64,000 nt of DNA. Source: Euleptes europaea. Lineage: Eukaryota; Chordata; Lepidosauria; Squamata; Sphaerodactylidae. Where the stretch lies: contig NC_079312.1 of the NCBI RefSeq assembly GCF_029931775.1, positions 8,625,821 to 8,689,820 of the forward strand, written 5' to 3'. The translations under genes and the position numbers were made by a program. The notes under the pieces were generated by a model. It was not told the DNA's origin. It was given only the letters and a program-made list of their open reading frames with translations, and did no database searches. Position 1 is the stretch's first letter, and every line of letters begins with the position of its first letter. Below, in pieces: positions 23,129 through 34,924 of the stretch.

Positions 23129-23160
23129 CTGATGAAGCCTCGTTTGGTGAAACGCAATTC
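23129..23160 (+). ncRNA. hammerhead-ribozyme-like core, weak
   Basis: CTGATGA (23129-23135), a possible stem AGCC/GGT, then GAAAC. A GUC cleavage triplet is not evident, so this is only a resemblance to PLE hammerheads. Confidence 0.35.
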
Positions 23161-23414
23161 AATACCTGGGATTTGCATCCTTTCTTTCATGCGGTCCTGA
23201 ACATATTTTACCTGAGGGTCCCACTAGACGTCTGTTGTTACCCTTTTAAGGGATTGCTGCTGGCTTCGGTACTACAAGCGAAACTGAAGAGATTCACTGT
23301 GCTTTTGAGGCTGTTAGTCCGCTCACAGCTTATAACTTATTGTACCTAAGTCCTCCTCTAGCATATTGTGGGACATTTCTGTTCTTGTTCTATTTGCTGG
23401 AATCTTCTATGTGT

Positions 23415-23560
23415 TGGAATCTTGTATATTATTGGTTCTTGTAGGTTATCCGGGCTGTGTAACCGTGGTCTTGGCATTTTCTTTCCTGACGTTTCGCCAG
23501 CAGCTGTGGCAGGCATCTTCAGAGTAGTAACACTGAAAAACAGTGTCTCTCAGTGTCAAG
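23415..23560 (-). mobile_element. PLE terminal repeat with hammerhead-like core
   Basis: It is nearly the same as one arm of the palindrome at 44122-44342. On the minus strand it reads CTGAAGA (23516-23522), a GC stem, and GGCGAAACGTC (23489-23499). Confidence 0.6.
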
Positions 23561-23759
23561 TGTGTAGGAAGAGTAATATATAGTCAGAAAGGGGTTGGAT
23601 TTGAGCTGAGTCATTGTCCTGCAAAATGGGACTGGAAAGGGTCTTGCCTTTTACTGGCAGAACCAAGCCTGGAATCTGTGGTTGCCTAGCAACAGTCACT
23701 GAGGGACTTTGGTGCTTAAAGCTACAGGAGCTCCTTTTATCATTTATAAGCTTCCCAGT

Positions 23760-24200
23760 GTTTTTTTTTACTCTTTAGTAGTAAACAAGTGCTGTTGCAT
23801 TCCAGTCCACCTGTTTTTCATCTGTATAATCTCTTTAGGGACCTATTATTTTATTTGGAGGATAATCACATGTTACTTCTTGTAACTACCACTTTCTCTA
23901 AAAACAGTGGCACGTGACAGTCTAATCCAGCTCATGGCCTTCAGTCAGAGAAGGTCTTACATTGAGTGAATGTATCTGGTGTGCTGGGCTTTCTATTTTT
24001 CATATTGTTCTGCCAATCAGTGGAAAACCTGATTTGTGTTAATCTTAGAGAAATCTAATGCTTATATATTTAGCTAAGTTTGAGCAGTGTTATGAGACCT
24101 GATTTTTTATCACATGTGTTTTTTCTGTACCTGTAGGATTTTTAATTTTAATAAAATTATTAACTCCAAGAAATGAGAAGTACTGAGATCACTGATTGAT
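23760..24200 (+). other. 3'-UTR-like block 2
   Basis: It is colinear with the block at 28640-29190: 'aatctaatgcttatatattt', 'gagacctgattttttatcac' and a poly(A)-type 'aataaaat' at about 24148. Confidence 0.55.
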
Positions 24201-25424
24201 TTAACTGACTAAAAAGATTATTTTATTTGTCATATAACGTGATGCTAAACGTCCACAGTAGCAAAGTAGTGTTTACAAAGGGATATTAGACATCCCACCA
24301 ATACAACAGCAACCCACTGCTTTAACGAGTGTTTAAAATGTAATTAAATCTAATTGGGGGTGGGAGGAGAAAGAGTTTGAACTTCTGCTCCATATGTGTA
24401 ACCACAAATATAGATTACCATTCCATTATCATGCATTTTTTAGGGCGGGGGGCATCCTTTTACTAGTTTGATAGATCATGGAGAAATATTAACTCCACCA
24501 CCCCCAGCCACATCTGTTCATAATATTAACAAGGGTTTGCTGCTATACTACTATGAAGTGTACGTTCTAATCATTGCCAAGCAGGCATGAGAAGGAGTTG
24601 GGACAAAGACTGAAAAATAAGGGATTAGAAGGGTAGAGGAGAAAAGATGGCATATCATGAAAGGAAGATAACAAAATGAAGGAAAAGAAAATTGTGGAAA
24701 AGGGAGAGTACTGCAGAAAAGAGGAATCTTCAAATATGACCTTATCCCAGGTCTTCCGAGACCCCAGAAGAAGATGGTTCCAACAGATTAGACTCTAGTC
24801 TTTTAAACATCACAAATCCAAACATTAACCCAAAGCAAATCCAAACACACCAGAGAACTTGTGTCCTCTCTACCTCCTCTCAGGGAGACTATCTCATGAC
24901 CCACATTTAGGATTGCCAGATTGTTTTAACAAAAACACTTGATACACTCCATAAAAAATTGTTAATAATAATAATAATTATTATTTACTGCAGTCATAGA
25001 ACAGAAAATATCATAATACATTTTTATACTACATTTCCAAAACCTAAAACCTTGCATAACAAGAATTGCTAAGAAAACAGATAAAATAGAGATAAATACT
25101 AATTAAACCAAATATAACAATGTAAAACTTGAAGCAGTATTTCTATACTTCCTTATCCTTTCCAGCAATCCCATATACATACATATATCTAAAATATGTG
25201 TGTTTGAACACGCACACCTATATACGCACACACATGATAAAAAAGAAAATGCCCATGTCTCTTTATTTTGGTTTATTTATTAATTTAATTGGTTTTGTGT
25301 CTCAGCCTCACTCCCCAGCCAAGGCTTTAGTAGAAACTTATGTGTGGAAATGAGTCACTGAAACTTTTAGTGGCATGGAGGCAGGAAAAGAAGAAGACCC
25401 AACACGAGGTGGATTGACTCAGCA
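24200..25424. other. AT-rich intergenic DNA, no gene seen
   Basis: It contains a (TAA)n run near 24965 and alternating A/T stretches. No KRAB, finger or clear transposon coding block was found. Confidence 0.5.
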
Positions 25425-25540
25425 AAAGTCTTCAGTTTGCAAGACCTGAGCAAGGCTGCTATCGATAGGACATTTTAGAGGTAACTAATTCATAGGGTCA
25501 CAATAAGTCAGAAGTGACTTGATGGCACTTAACACACAGG
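25425..25540 (+). mobile_element. BovB 3'-end fragment
   Basis: It ends 'agtgacttgatggcacttaa' then 'cacacag', the standard BovB terminus, after 'gcaagacctgagcaaggctg'. Confidence 0.75.
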
Positions 25541-25554
25541 TCAATAAGATCCTA

Positions 25555-25690
25555 TTAGAGCCAGTGTGGTGTAGTGGTTAAGATGTCGGATGAGGATCTG
25601 GGAAGCCCAAGTTTGAATCACTCTGCCATGGAAACTTGCTGGGTTACCTTGGGCCAGCCACACACTCTCAGCCTTGACCCTGGCCGGTTA
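25555..25690 (+). mobile_element. tRNA-derived SINE
   Basis: Starts 'gagccagtgtggtgtagtgg' (A-box region), with a B-box-like 'agtttgaatcactc' and 'ttgggccagccacacactct'. Confidence 0.75.
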
Positions 25691-25694
25691 AAGT

Positions 25695-26162
25695 GGTCCC
25701 TCAGTGGAACAGGCTTCCTGGGGAGGTGGTAAGCTCTCCTTCTTTGGAGGTTTTGAAGCAGAGGCTAGATGGCCATCTGTCAGCAGTGCTGATTGTGTGA
25801 ACTTAGGCAGATCATGAGAGAGAGGGCAGGAAGGGTTGCATCAGTGTTCGGCTCTGTGGCCCTTTGTAGGGCTGTCGATTCGGTTCGGCCCAAACTGAAA
25901 AACAGCCGAATTTCCCCTGATTCGGCGGTTTTTAGTTTGGGACGAACCGAACTCAAAAATGGCGGGAAAATGGGGGAGCCGAATTCAACGAGTTCGAGAG
26001 TTCATGAATAAATTCGGCAAATTCGGGGCGTCAGTAAGCAGCATAACCGTCAGTAAGCAGCATTCTCCTCCCCCGGCCAATCGTTGGCCAAGCTGGGTCT
26101 TCTTCTGGCCAATCAGTCAGGATTGAGTACTGGAGGAATCAGCTGCTGTGCGGCAGGCCGGG

Positions 26163-26194
<32 letters not shown>

Positions 26195-27779
26195 CTCGTG
26201 GGGGGTGCTTGTGCACACTGGCTCCTTTCTGTGGCTGCAGGGGGCGCATTTTTGCGGATAGAGACCCTAAACTTTCAGCGGAACTTCAGACGAGCCTTCT
26301 TAAGAGACCCCCCAAGTTTTGTAAAGATGGGGTCAGTGGGGGCAGAAATATGGGCTCCCCCCCTTTTCTCTTTCTGTGGCTGCAGGGGGTGCATTTTTGG
26401 GGGTTCAGACCCCAAACATTCAGCATAGCTTCAGACAAGCCTTCTTAAGAGACCCTCCAAGTTTTGTAAACATTGGGTCAGGGGGTCCCAAGATATGGGC
26501 TTTCCCCTTTTCCCTATTGGGATGAATGGATCACCCGATGCTGTATGCATCTCCAGAGCGGCAAATCCAAGGCAAACCTCCCGTGCTTAAATAGAATCAT
26601 ATTAGATTACCCAGTCATCCCAGCCCCTCCTGATGGAACAGTAGACAGCCACAGTAAGACCCCTTTGGAGGCTTTATTCTATCATTTTCCTCCTGTGTGT
26701 GTGGGGGGGGAGGAAGCAGAGTGTGTGTGTGTGTGTGGGGAGGGAGCTGTTTCTGTGGGTGGGGGGGAAGCCAAAGGGGGCTTTCGCCCATTCTGCCTGG
26801 GGTGTGTCTGCCCCCTCGAGTCTCTCTCTCCCTGGTTTGAGGGGGGGCTTCAGTTGTGTGTCCTCAGGTTTTCCCTCATTCATAAGATTGGTTAGGTATA
26901 TTTTGATGCTTGCTCAAAACTGGTTTTCAAATGGTGACTTAAATAATGCATTTGCCTGGTCCCGAGTCCCATGCAAAAGGGGAAATTCCACCCCAGGCTG
27001 CTCATTATGCATAGCTAGCTACCTCTGTCCCTTTCCATGGTTTGCAAACTCCCAGGTGTTTGCATGGTTGCAAAGGTGTTGCTTTGCAGTGTTGCTTTGC
27101 AGTTGTGTTGCTTTGCAAACGTCTTAGCACCTGCCCCGCCCTTGCTCTCAGCTGTTTGTCGGGGCTGGGAGCTTTGTGCTTGGGCAGCAAGCTCTGCTCA
27201 GAGATGCACATTAAGGGTGGAGGGACCCCTTTCGGGGCCCATATCTCAGCCCCCCCTGACCCAATCTTTACAAAACTTGGGGGGCTTGCAAGAAGGGTCC
27301 TTTGAAGCTGCAATGAAAGTTTGGGACCTCTACCCCCAAAAATGCCCCCCCTGGAGCCACGGAAAGGCGCTGTTGTGTTTTTAATGGCTTTATTCGGCCG
27401 AATTTTTCCCCCAAACTTTGAATTCGCGCCGAATTGCACGGATCCGAAGTGGGGGAGTTCGGACTTGGGCATATCCCAAATCCAGAAGGGCCGAATTCAG
27501 CCGAATCCGAACTATACCGATTTTTTTTTCCAACAGCCCTAGCCCTTTCTTACATGCCCAGGGTAATGCTGACCGCCAGGAAGCAATTTTCTTCCAGACC
27601 AGATTGGCCAGGGATCCTGGAAGGTTGTTGTTGTTGTTGTTGTTGTAGCCATCTTCTGGGCAGGGAGTAGGAGTCACTGGGGATGTGAGGGGGGATGGAG
27701 TTGACAATGGCCTGCACTGTGCAGGGGATTGGACTAGATGACCCTGGTGGTGTCTTCCAACTCAACGTTTCTATGATTC
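25695..27779 (+). mobile_element. CR1 3' end split by the hAT-like element
   Basis: The left part (25695-25866) has 'cagtggaacaggcttcctgg' and 'gatggccatctgtcagcagt'. The right part (27542-27779) has 'cactgtgcaggggattggac' and ends in the CR1 'tctatgattct' terminus. The two join once the 1675-bp insert is removed. Confidence 0.75.
25867..27541 (+). mobile_element. non-autonomous hAT-like element, copy 1 (1675 bp)
   Basis: It begins TAGGGCTGTCGATTCGG and ends with the inverted CAACAGCCCTA. It is flanked by GCCCTTTG (25859-25866) and GCCCTTTC (27542-27549), an 8-bp duplication with one mismatch. Both ends are crowded with ATTCGG/CCGAAT motifs. Inside are a (GA)n run (about 26160-26190), two direct copies of a roughly 140-bp unit ('ctgtggctgcagggggcgca' ... 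'gaccccccaagttttgtaaa'), and one inverted copy near 27225-27385. No transposase is coded. Copy 2 is at 60878. Confidence 0.75.
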
Positions 27780-27780
27780 T

Positions 27781-27925
27781 AATTATTTGGATGGGAGACC
27801 TCCAAGGAATTTAAGGTTTGTGACATGGAGGCAGGCAAAGGGAAACCACCTCTGAACATCTGATGTCTTCAAAACCCTATGGGGTTGCCATTAGTCAGCT
27901 GTGACTTGAAGGCAGAAAAAAACCC
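27781..27925 (+). mobile_element. SINE tail of the 5S-derived type
   Basis: 'ttatttggatgggagacctc' leads into 'ggcaaagggaaaccacctct' and 'tcagctgtgacttgaaggca', matching the second half of the SINE at 22432. Confidence 0.6.
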
Positions 27926-27947
27926 TGCCTCATCAGGCACAAAAGTA

Positions 27948-28153
27948 GGGTTGCCAGGTCTCCCTTAGCAACCAGTGGGAGGATTTTGGGGCAGAGCCTG
28001 AGGAGGGTGGGGTTTAAGGAGGAGAGGGGCTTCAATGCCATAGAGTCCAGGGGTCAAAGCGGCCATTTTCTCCAGGGGAACTGATCTCTATCGACTGGAG
28101 ATCAGTTGTAATAGTGAAAGATCTCCAGCTAGTACCTGGAGGTTGGCAACCCT
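27948..28153 (-). mobile_element. MITE, free-standing copy
   Basis: This is the reverse orientation of the 9236 element, with gggttgcca ends and TA on both flanks. Confidence 0.72.
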
Positions 28154-28640
28154 ACACACAAGAGGATCTTCTGGTCTGCCCTTGGTTGCATGCTGGCTGG
28201 GTCCTGAGTGTCCTCCCAAGCTTGCCCCCTTTACCCAGTGGCTACCACGGTGTCATGCAGGCCCAGGACGAGTTGGGAGATGGCTTGGATACCTGCAGTG
28301 CCTGGGTTCTCTGCTGGCATGCTGTGGACCCCTCTGCCCCTGGTAGTCTTCATTTGTGGCGGCACACAGGACACCAGGGAGCCCCTTCACCTTCTGGGGT
28401 GTGTTTGGCAGCATGGGGCAGACCCTGGATGCCACGGCTGGTGGCTGTTCCTGGACAAATCATATATATGCACACTGATAGATGCATGTATTGTTATGGA
28501 GTTTCGTAACCTTTATAAAGTTGAGTCACTAGTCAGGAAAAGTTACCCAAAATTCAGGACCACCTCTCAGCCTACAGCTCATTGGTATAGCTGAAGGAAT
28601 AGCAGGTTTGTGGCTCTTTAATTGAAAATGCATGGTATTA
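28154..28640. other. no feature recognised
   Basis: It starts as GC-rich single-copy-looking DNA and becomes AT-rich after 28450. Overlapping open frames are short and match nothing known to me. Confidence 0.45.
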
Positions 28641-29190
28641 TTAGCATTATATCCTTTCTTTGATAATTTAATGACCTTTAGCAAGATGTATTATAGTCCT
28701 CAAATTACTCATTGGCATCATCAAATATTCTATTTAGAAGACAATCATGTGTTAAAGATAGACATATTTATTTCCATTCCTGTTGCTTTCTCTGTCAAAA
28801 GCATCACATGAACATCCAATCTGGCTTTCTGCTGGTGGTTTATAATGAGAGAAGACCCTCTGTTGAGTGAGCATCTCATGAGTGCCAGGCTTCCTATTTT
28901 ACACAGCATTCTGCCGGTCAGTTTAAAACCTGGTTTGTGGTTTGCCTTAATCTTTGAGAATAGCAATGCTTATGTATTTAATTATGTTTGAGCAATGTTA
29001 GGAGACCTGGTTTTTATTGTGTGCCTTTTTTCCTGTACTTATAGGATTAATTTGTACCTGCTCGTATTTATCAAGTTCTTGCCTAAGAGAAAGAATTCTG
29101 CTTTATTTTAAATAAAACCATTAAACACAAAGAAGATCTCTGTTCTTTTGGCAAAAGATGCGATATCTGAGCTCTAATATTTCACTGTGA
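28640..29190 (+). other. 3'-UTR-like block 3
   Basis: It is homologous to blocks 1, 2 and 4, with 'cctgtacttataggattaat' and a poly(A)-type 'taaataaaacc' near 29110. It lies about 550 bp before the next promoter region, a plausible gene boundary. Confidence 0.55.
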
Positions 29191-29484
29191 TGCAAGAGAT
29201 AAGGATCAAATTTAGCCACGTCAACTGTGCAGTATTTGCTATAGCCCCTTAACTTTAACTTGTGGACATCTGAAGTAGCTGAGTATTTTAGTAGCTACTT
29301 CGTAAGACATTTCTCCCTGGCTGTGGCATGTTTTGGGACAGATACGTGTAAAAATGAATCAGCCACCAGTAAGGGACAGTCGCAAAGACGCTGTTCTGCA
29401 GGTGTTTCAAGGAAACCACCTTTCATCTGAGCTGTAGGCAATGCTTTGCCGTGTGCTATCATATACCACTGCCTCAGTTCGGGA

Positions 29485-29592
29485 ACTGGAACGCGGGGTC
29501 CTCTGCTGAAATTGGAGGGTGAGAGATTCAAAAAGTATTTCTTCACACAACGCATAGTTAAATGGTGGAACTCCCTGCCCCAGGATGCGGCG
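29485..29592 (+). mobile_element. CR1 fragment
   Basis: 'tatttcttcacacaacgcat' and 'tggtggaactccctgcccca' are the CR1 block seen in reverse at 4860-4920. Confidence 0.7.
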
Positions 29593-29739
29593 ACGTTTTC
29601 CTTCTGTTATAACCTCCCTGTCACGGAAAAGAATCATGGCCAGCAGAGGCAGAGAGGACAGGAAGGATTTCCTTGGAAGGCTAGTTTTCTCTGTGCAGAA
29701 AGATGCTCTCACACACCCACACCTCTCCATGATTATCAG

Positions 29740-30620
29740 ATGCTCTGTTTGCATTTTCTGCGCGGAGTCCCCTGAAAGGCTGAAATGCTCTGTAAGGGTT
29801 AAAAAGAAGAGAGGCAGCAGCAGTGCTAGAGAGGTAAATTGGGAGAGCTCACCGACGACGCCTCTGATTCCCCCGGGCTTCCCCTCGAATGGCTGGGAGA
29901 AGGAACCTGGTGAGCAAAAGGGGTCTGGGGCGGAGGAGGGGAAATAGGGGCTGGGGGCTGCAATGCAAGACCTGAAACTAAGAGAGAAGAGGGGAGGCGG
30001 AGCAGGGGGGTGGAAAAGACCTCCCACACACACCTTCTCCCCGCCCCATCCTGCCCCAGGAGGAGCCTGGTGGCCCCTTTGTGCAGCGCCGCGTCCGGAC
30101 CCAGCTGCGCCTTGGGAGGCTGGACGGGGCTGCAGGCTGCAGAAGCACATCGCTGAGCGAGAGGCAGTGGAAGGAGGGAGGGAAGCGGTGGGCTGTTGAT
30201 GGGGAGATTTGGAGTGGGGGGGGGGAAATGGGGCAGATCTGGGGGTGCTGCAGGAAGGACTGAAGAGGCTGGAAAGAAGAGGGGTGTTGGGTGGGAGACA
30301 CGGACTGTGGCTCTTCTTGACCCTCGGGTGAGTCACACGAAGCAGAACCTAAAGCACAGAAAGGGGGATTTTCGGAGGAAACCTTCCTCCTCCTCCTCGA
30401 TATCAGCGCTGTGCCCTTTTGTCTTTGGGAAATGGAAGCAGGTGTGTCAGGCCTTGTCCATGCAGGTGATGCGTTCCAGGTGTGATGCTTTCGGGAAGCA
30501 GTCTCCCCCCCACCCCCTGCATCATGGAGCATTTGGGAGGTGTCTCCCTCTTTTCTCTGATCTCTCCTAGACCTGCTTTGCGGTGAACCTCAAGCTCTCC
30601 ACCACGCCTGGGTGGCTCTG
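29740..30620 (+). promoter_or_regulatory. CpG-rich promoter and first exon of locus 2 (P2)
   Basis: It is colinear with P1: 'gatgctctgtttgcattttc', 'gtaagggttaaaaag', 'tgctagagaggtaaa', 'ggaggctggacggggctgca', then the donor 'ctcgg|GTGAGT' with the exon ending at 30327. There is one unit only. Long minus-strand frames here are compositional. Confidence 0.7.
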
Positions 30621-30728
30621 CCCCCTTCAAACCCCCCTGGACCTGCTCAAATGGCAGCCATTTCCCCTGGCATGGGGGGGGGGAGTCTGTTTTAGTTTTT
30701 TAATCATTGTAACAAAGCGCCTGTCGGG

Positions 30729-30800
30729 TTGGGTTAAGTGCTGTCAAGTCAGTTCTGACTCATGGCGACTCTATCAATTAATGTCCTCCAAAATGTCCTG
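30729..30800 (-). mobile_element. BovB 3'-end fragment
   Basis: 'ttaagtgctgtcaagtcagt' then 'tctgactcatggcgactcta' is the reverse complement of the BovB terminus. Confidence 0.75.
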
Positions 30801-30855
30801 TCTGTCTATCAATATAATACACAGTGGGTAGCCGTGTTAATCTGTCTGCAGTAGC

Positions 30856-31011
30856 AGAAAAGGGCAAGAGTCCAGTAGCACTTTAAAGACTAACAAAAAT
30901 ATTTTCTGGTAGGGTATGAGCTTTCGTGAGCTGTGGCTCACGAAAGCTCATACCCTACCAGAAAATATTTTTGTTAGTCTTTAAAGTGCTACTGGACTCT
31001 TGCCCTTTTCT
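30856..31011. repeat. perfect 76-bp palindrome
   Basis: The arms 30856-30931 and 30936-31011 are exact reverse complements around a 4-base loop. The arm sequence ('gtccagtagcactttaaaga', 'gagctttcgtgagc') belongs to the PLE-associated terminal-repeat family seen at 43076-43160 and 44525. Confidence 0.85.
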
Positions 31012-31019
31012 ACCATCAA

Positions 31020-31710
31020 TATAATATTACTCAGTTGCTGATTTTTAAGATGAACTGGGAAAGCATCTGTGGCATGTGGGGGTGGCTGTGGCCACTGCAG
31101 GGAAACGGAGGCAGGGAAAATGTGGGAAGCCCCATGGCTTTTGACCAGTACCTGCATGGCGGCAGCAATGGAGGAATCACACAAGCCTTTCCCTTGGTGG
31201 AAAACATCTTAGGTTGTTCCCCCACCGACCTCCCCACGCACACCTCTCCTTCTTGTCAGTCTCCTGTAGTTTGGGGTTGTTTTTCTGGGCATTCATGAAG
31301 TGGTGTTTTTCCTTCTTGCCTACAGTTGCAGGATCTGTTTGGGGTCGGCAGGCAAGAGCCGTGGTCCCTTTCTGGCACATGTCTAAATCAGACCCTCAGG
31401 CCTGGTCCACATATCCAGGAGGAAGAGCTGGCAGAGGTCTGTGGTGGTGGAGTAGAAGGCATGAATTTCAGCACTTTCCCTAGCTGGCAGTCCATGCCAG
31501 CATGTTTTCTTCTGTGGTGGACATCACTCTTCCAAATATATATTTAAAAAAGACGGTCTAAGATTTCTGTGCCTGTCTATACAGTTGGCACAGTCCTTAA
31601 TCACTATCCTAAGGACCCAAACTGCGATAATTTAAAGTAGGACATCTTATTTCTTTGATGCTAGATATTTCTTGCTGGCTGTTCCCTCAGAGGGTCCCCT
31701 ACCCTTTCCT
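31020..31710. other. duplicated promoter-downstream sequence, no exon
   Basis: 31320-31500 matches 11010-11140 and 39205-39340. 31560-31680 matches 8545-8655. This is flanking sequence copied with the cassettes. No exon was found. Confidence 0.5.
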
Positions 31711-31719
31711 TTCTCATGC

Positions 31720-32340
31720 CAGGGTCCCTTTAACAGGTGAGGTCCTCTCTAAGGGTTAAAGCCAAGGAATCCATAGCCCTAGAGAGCCCTATAAGTGAGG
31801 GTGGGGAAGCCATTTCCTGCCCTCCTTTTGCAGAAGTCACCTCTGAGTTTTGGAGTCCGCTGCTTGAATGGCTAGGAGGGATCTGGTGAGCTCAAAGGGG
31901 CTTTGGAGGGGGAGATCTTGGGAGACGACGACTGCAATGCAATGCCCAAAGCAGAGAGAAAGGAGGGGTGGGCGAGAGAGAGTCCGCATCAGAGAGAGCC
32001 GCTTTGTGCAGAGCCAAAGAACAGCCATTGACTAAAAGACTGACAGGAGGCAGGAATAGGAAAGGGACCTTCTTTGGGGTTTGGACAAAAAGTGGGCAAT
32101 GGGTCAAGGCTGCAGAAAGGTCGGTGGGGCAGGAGATTTGGGGGAGGCCCCCACCCCCCTTCTGACCTCTTTCAGCCTGTTTGTTGCTGGTCTTTCTTTC
32201 TTCCCCTCTTGGCTTCTTCCAGATCTGGTCTTTGGAAAACTGATGTGTGTGTTTGGGGCGGGAGTGGAGCAGTTCCCCCCCCCTTTCTCCTTCCCCCTTT
32301 CCCTTTGGAAACCCTCTGAGTAGTGGGCTTTCTCCTCTGG
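31720..32340 (+). promoter_or_regulatory. diverged extra promoter-region copy (P2b)
   Basis: 'ctctctaagggttaaagcca' , 'gcttgaatggctaggaggga' and 'ctgcaatgcaatgcccaaag' align with P1 and P2, but the GTGAGT donor is absent and CpG content is lower. It is probably a relic of another cassette start. Confidence 0.5.
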
Positions 32341-32917
32341 GTGTGTGGGAACGAGGTGGGGGTCACCAGTGCTGGACAGAAAGCAAGGGACATGTTCCCT
32401 GTCCGACCCATGTATAGGTCAGAGCCTGGAGCTGGTTAATACACGCAGGAGAACTAGGAGGCAGAGACCTGAGGAGAACTACATCCCCTTATTTGTTTCT
32501 TTATTTAAAGCCCCCCTTTCCTGCTGAGTGGCTCAAGGTGGATTCACTTCAGACTGTGGGTAGTTTTTGGGATGCCTCCCTGTGTTAAAATTCTCCTGCC
32601 ACAAGAAAGCATTGAGGGAAGCTGAGACAGAGAGGGCTGATACTTTCCCCCCTGCAGGGCTAATTTTCTCTGTGCAAGGAGATTTTCATTCCTAGCTGGC
32701 ATCTCCCACCTGCAGCCTTGAGTCAAGCAGTCCGTCCCACTCTCTCAGGGCTGTGCAGCCTATTTCCCAGCACATGCTCCTCATTGTGTGAGGCCACAGG
32801 GCCTTGGTTTCTCCCAGAAAGGACGAGGGAATGCTGGGCTTCAGGTAAGGTCAGGGACTTACTGCCCCAGAATGGATTTGCAGAGGTTTATTTATCTTGT
32901 GGCAGGGAAGTATGATG

Positions 32918-33180
32918 AGTGAGCCAGCATGGAGTAGTGGTTATGGTGTCAGACTAGGACCTGGGCAACCCAAGTTCGAATCCCCACTCTGCCATGGAAA
33001 CTTGCTGGGTGACCTTGGGCCAATCACAGACTCTCAGCCTCAACTCTGGCAAGAATTTGGATGGGAGTCCTCGAAGGAATACCAGGGTTGGGAAGTGGAG
33101 TCAGGCAGTGGCAAACCACCTCCGAACATTTCTTGCCCCATGGGGTCACCATAAGTAAGCTGTGACTTGATGAGAAAAAA
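32918..33180 (+). mobile_element. composite SINE: tRNA-derived head with 5S-SINE-type tail
   Basis: The head is 'gagccagcatggagtagtgg' with B-box 'gttcgaatccc'. From 'gaatttggatgggagtcctc' it follows the tail of the 5S-derived SINE to 'gtgacttgatgagaaa'. Confidence 0.7.
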
Positions 33181-33429
33181 AGAGAGAATTTTGATGCATC
33201 TTGAGTTATTTGATATCGAGTTATTCTATGTTAGTTTGGCGAGAAAGTCACACGTGTGTATTGATGGTGTTAAATGGACCAGGTGAGATATGTATATATG
33301 TGTGTATGTGTATCTATATAATTGTATATGTACCGTAAGTATGTTTATTTGAAATTGTGACTTATTTATTTTTAGATATACCGAAATGTGTAGAAATAAT
33401 TGAAGCCTGGCTTTGTATATGAAGTTCAT

Positions 33430-33985
33430 AATTTTATTTATTTATTTCCATTATTTATCATCCGCCTTTCTCACAGAGACTCAAGGCGGATTAAACATTG
33501 TGAGTCAGTACAATCAACAAAATGGAACATTCAATAAACAGTGTAGTAGGATTGTAGATGTCTGGAGCTAACCAGAAATCTAAAAGATTGAACTGAAGCA
33601 CAGCATAATTGTTAGTGTGGCTCATTAAGTGGTGCAAAAATTACATAGTAGGATCCTATTTATGTAAGCTGTACACAGCAGTATAGACCACAGTCCCATA
33701 TGATTTATCCAAGTCGGTTTGCGAAGTATTTTGTACAGCACAACCCTTGCATGTGCAGAAAGGCCCTCTTGAATAATTCAGTTTTGCATACTTTGCAGAA
33801 AGCCAGGAGGGTGGGAGCCTTCCTGACATCCTTGGGCAGGCCATTCCAAAAGAAGTGAGCCACAACAGAAAAAGCATGTGTATGGTTTTGATTTTGCCCA
33901 TTGACGGGTTGGCCACTACAGAAGGCCCTGCTAAGATGAGTGAAGCTGTTGTGGCAGATCATAAGGGGAGAGGCAGCCCCCAAGA
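33430..33985 (-). mobile_element. L2-type LINE 3' end
   Basis: Minus-strand translation gives 'AFSVVAHFFWNGLPKDVRKA' then 'PTLLAFCKVCKTELFKRAFL', the typical end of L2 ORF2, followed by the 'ccgccttgagtctctgtgag' 3' tail and (AAAT)n. Confidence 0.72.
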
Positions 33986-34039
33986 TAAGTGGGTCCGAAA
34001 CTGTGAAGGGCTGTGTGTGATAGCCAATACCTTAAACTG

Positions 34040-34330
34040 AGCCTGGTAGCAAAGCAACCATTTGGATATGTAATCACTTGGTGAACCTGAAAAGAAACAC
34101 ACTTGCGTATCAATATAGCAACACCTTTAGATCGATTAGAAGTATTGGTGACATATACCTCAACAACCCAATCCTTGCACAAATAATTCTCATCCTTTGC
34201 CATTATACATTTGTTGAAAGAAAGCCACATCAACTTTAAGATCTTTCAACTTGGAAATGACCTTTACGGTTATTGGAATCCCTCAGGCCCTTAACATTCT
34301 ATGATATCCTGTTGAACATAGCACTTGAAA
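34040..34330 (-). mobile_element. L1 fragment, endonuclease region
   Basis: Minus-strand 'NTSNRSKGVAILIRKCVSFQ' then 'VHQVITYPNG' matches the L1 APE endonuclease (…RGVAILI…). The AT-rich DNA to about 34920 may be more of the same element. Confidence 0.6.
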
Positions 34331-34924
34331 ATAACATATCCGACCCACAATGCCCAATTACCCAACCACAGAAAAGTTACAAAGTATCATATACAGAAGA
34401 GAAAGGTATTAAGACAAGCAAAAAAGAAGGAAAACATCTCTATAAGCAAACTACCACCTATGCAAAAATACTATTCCCATCCCTAAGCATAAAGCAGGGG
34501 TGGGGGAGAGAAAACAAACAGCCAACCTAAAAAGTAAGCAAATTAAACAAAAAAAAATTTTTTGCTTTAGGATAAGATGTCGGAGTTCTCTACAGCACCA
34601 TCCGTTCCCATCCATTTAATCATATAGGTATATATGAAGCAATTCCAATAATGACAGATAAAAAGCAATTAAAGGAGGGGGAGAATTCATGGAAATATCT
34701 CTCATAAAGATATCTCGCATAAAAAGTAAAAAGAAGAAGAAGTGGGGGGCGGGGAGAGGAAGAAAGTGAAAAACAAGACACCCAGATAGTCAAAACATAA
34801 TGTCAAAGATACCCAGATGAAAAAAATTAGTTCAACTCTGAGCTGACTGAATTAATATAAAAGTGGACACTAATATTCTTTAAATGATCACAACTAGCTA
34901 CTCATTTCTCTGCCATATCCGTAA

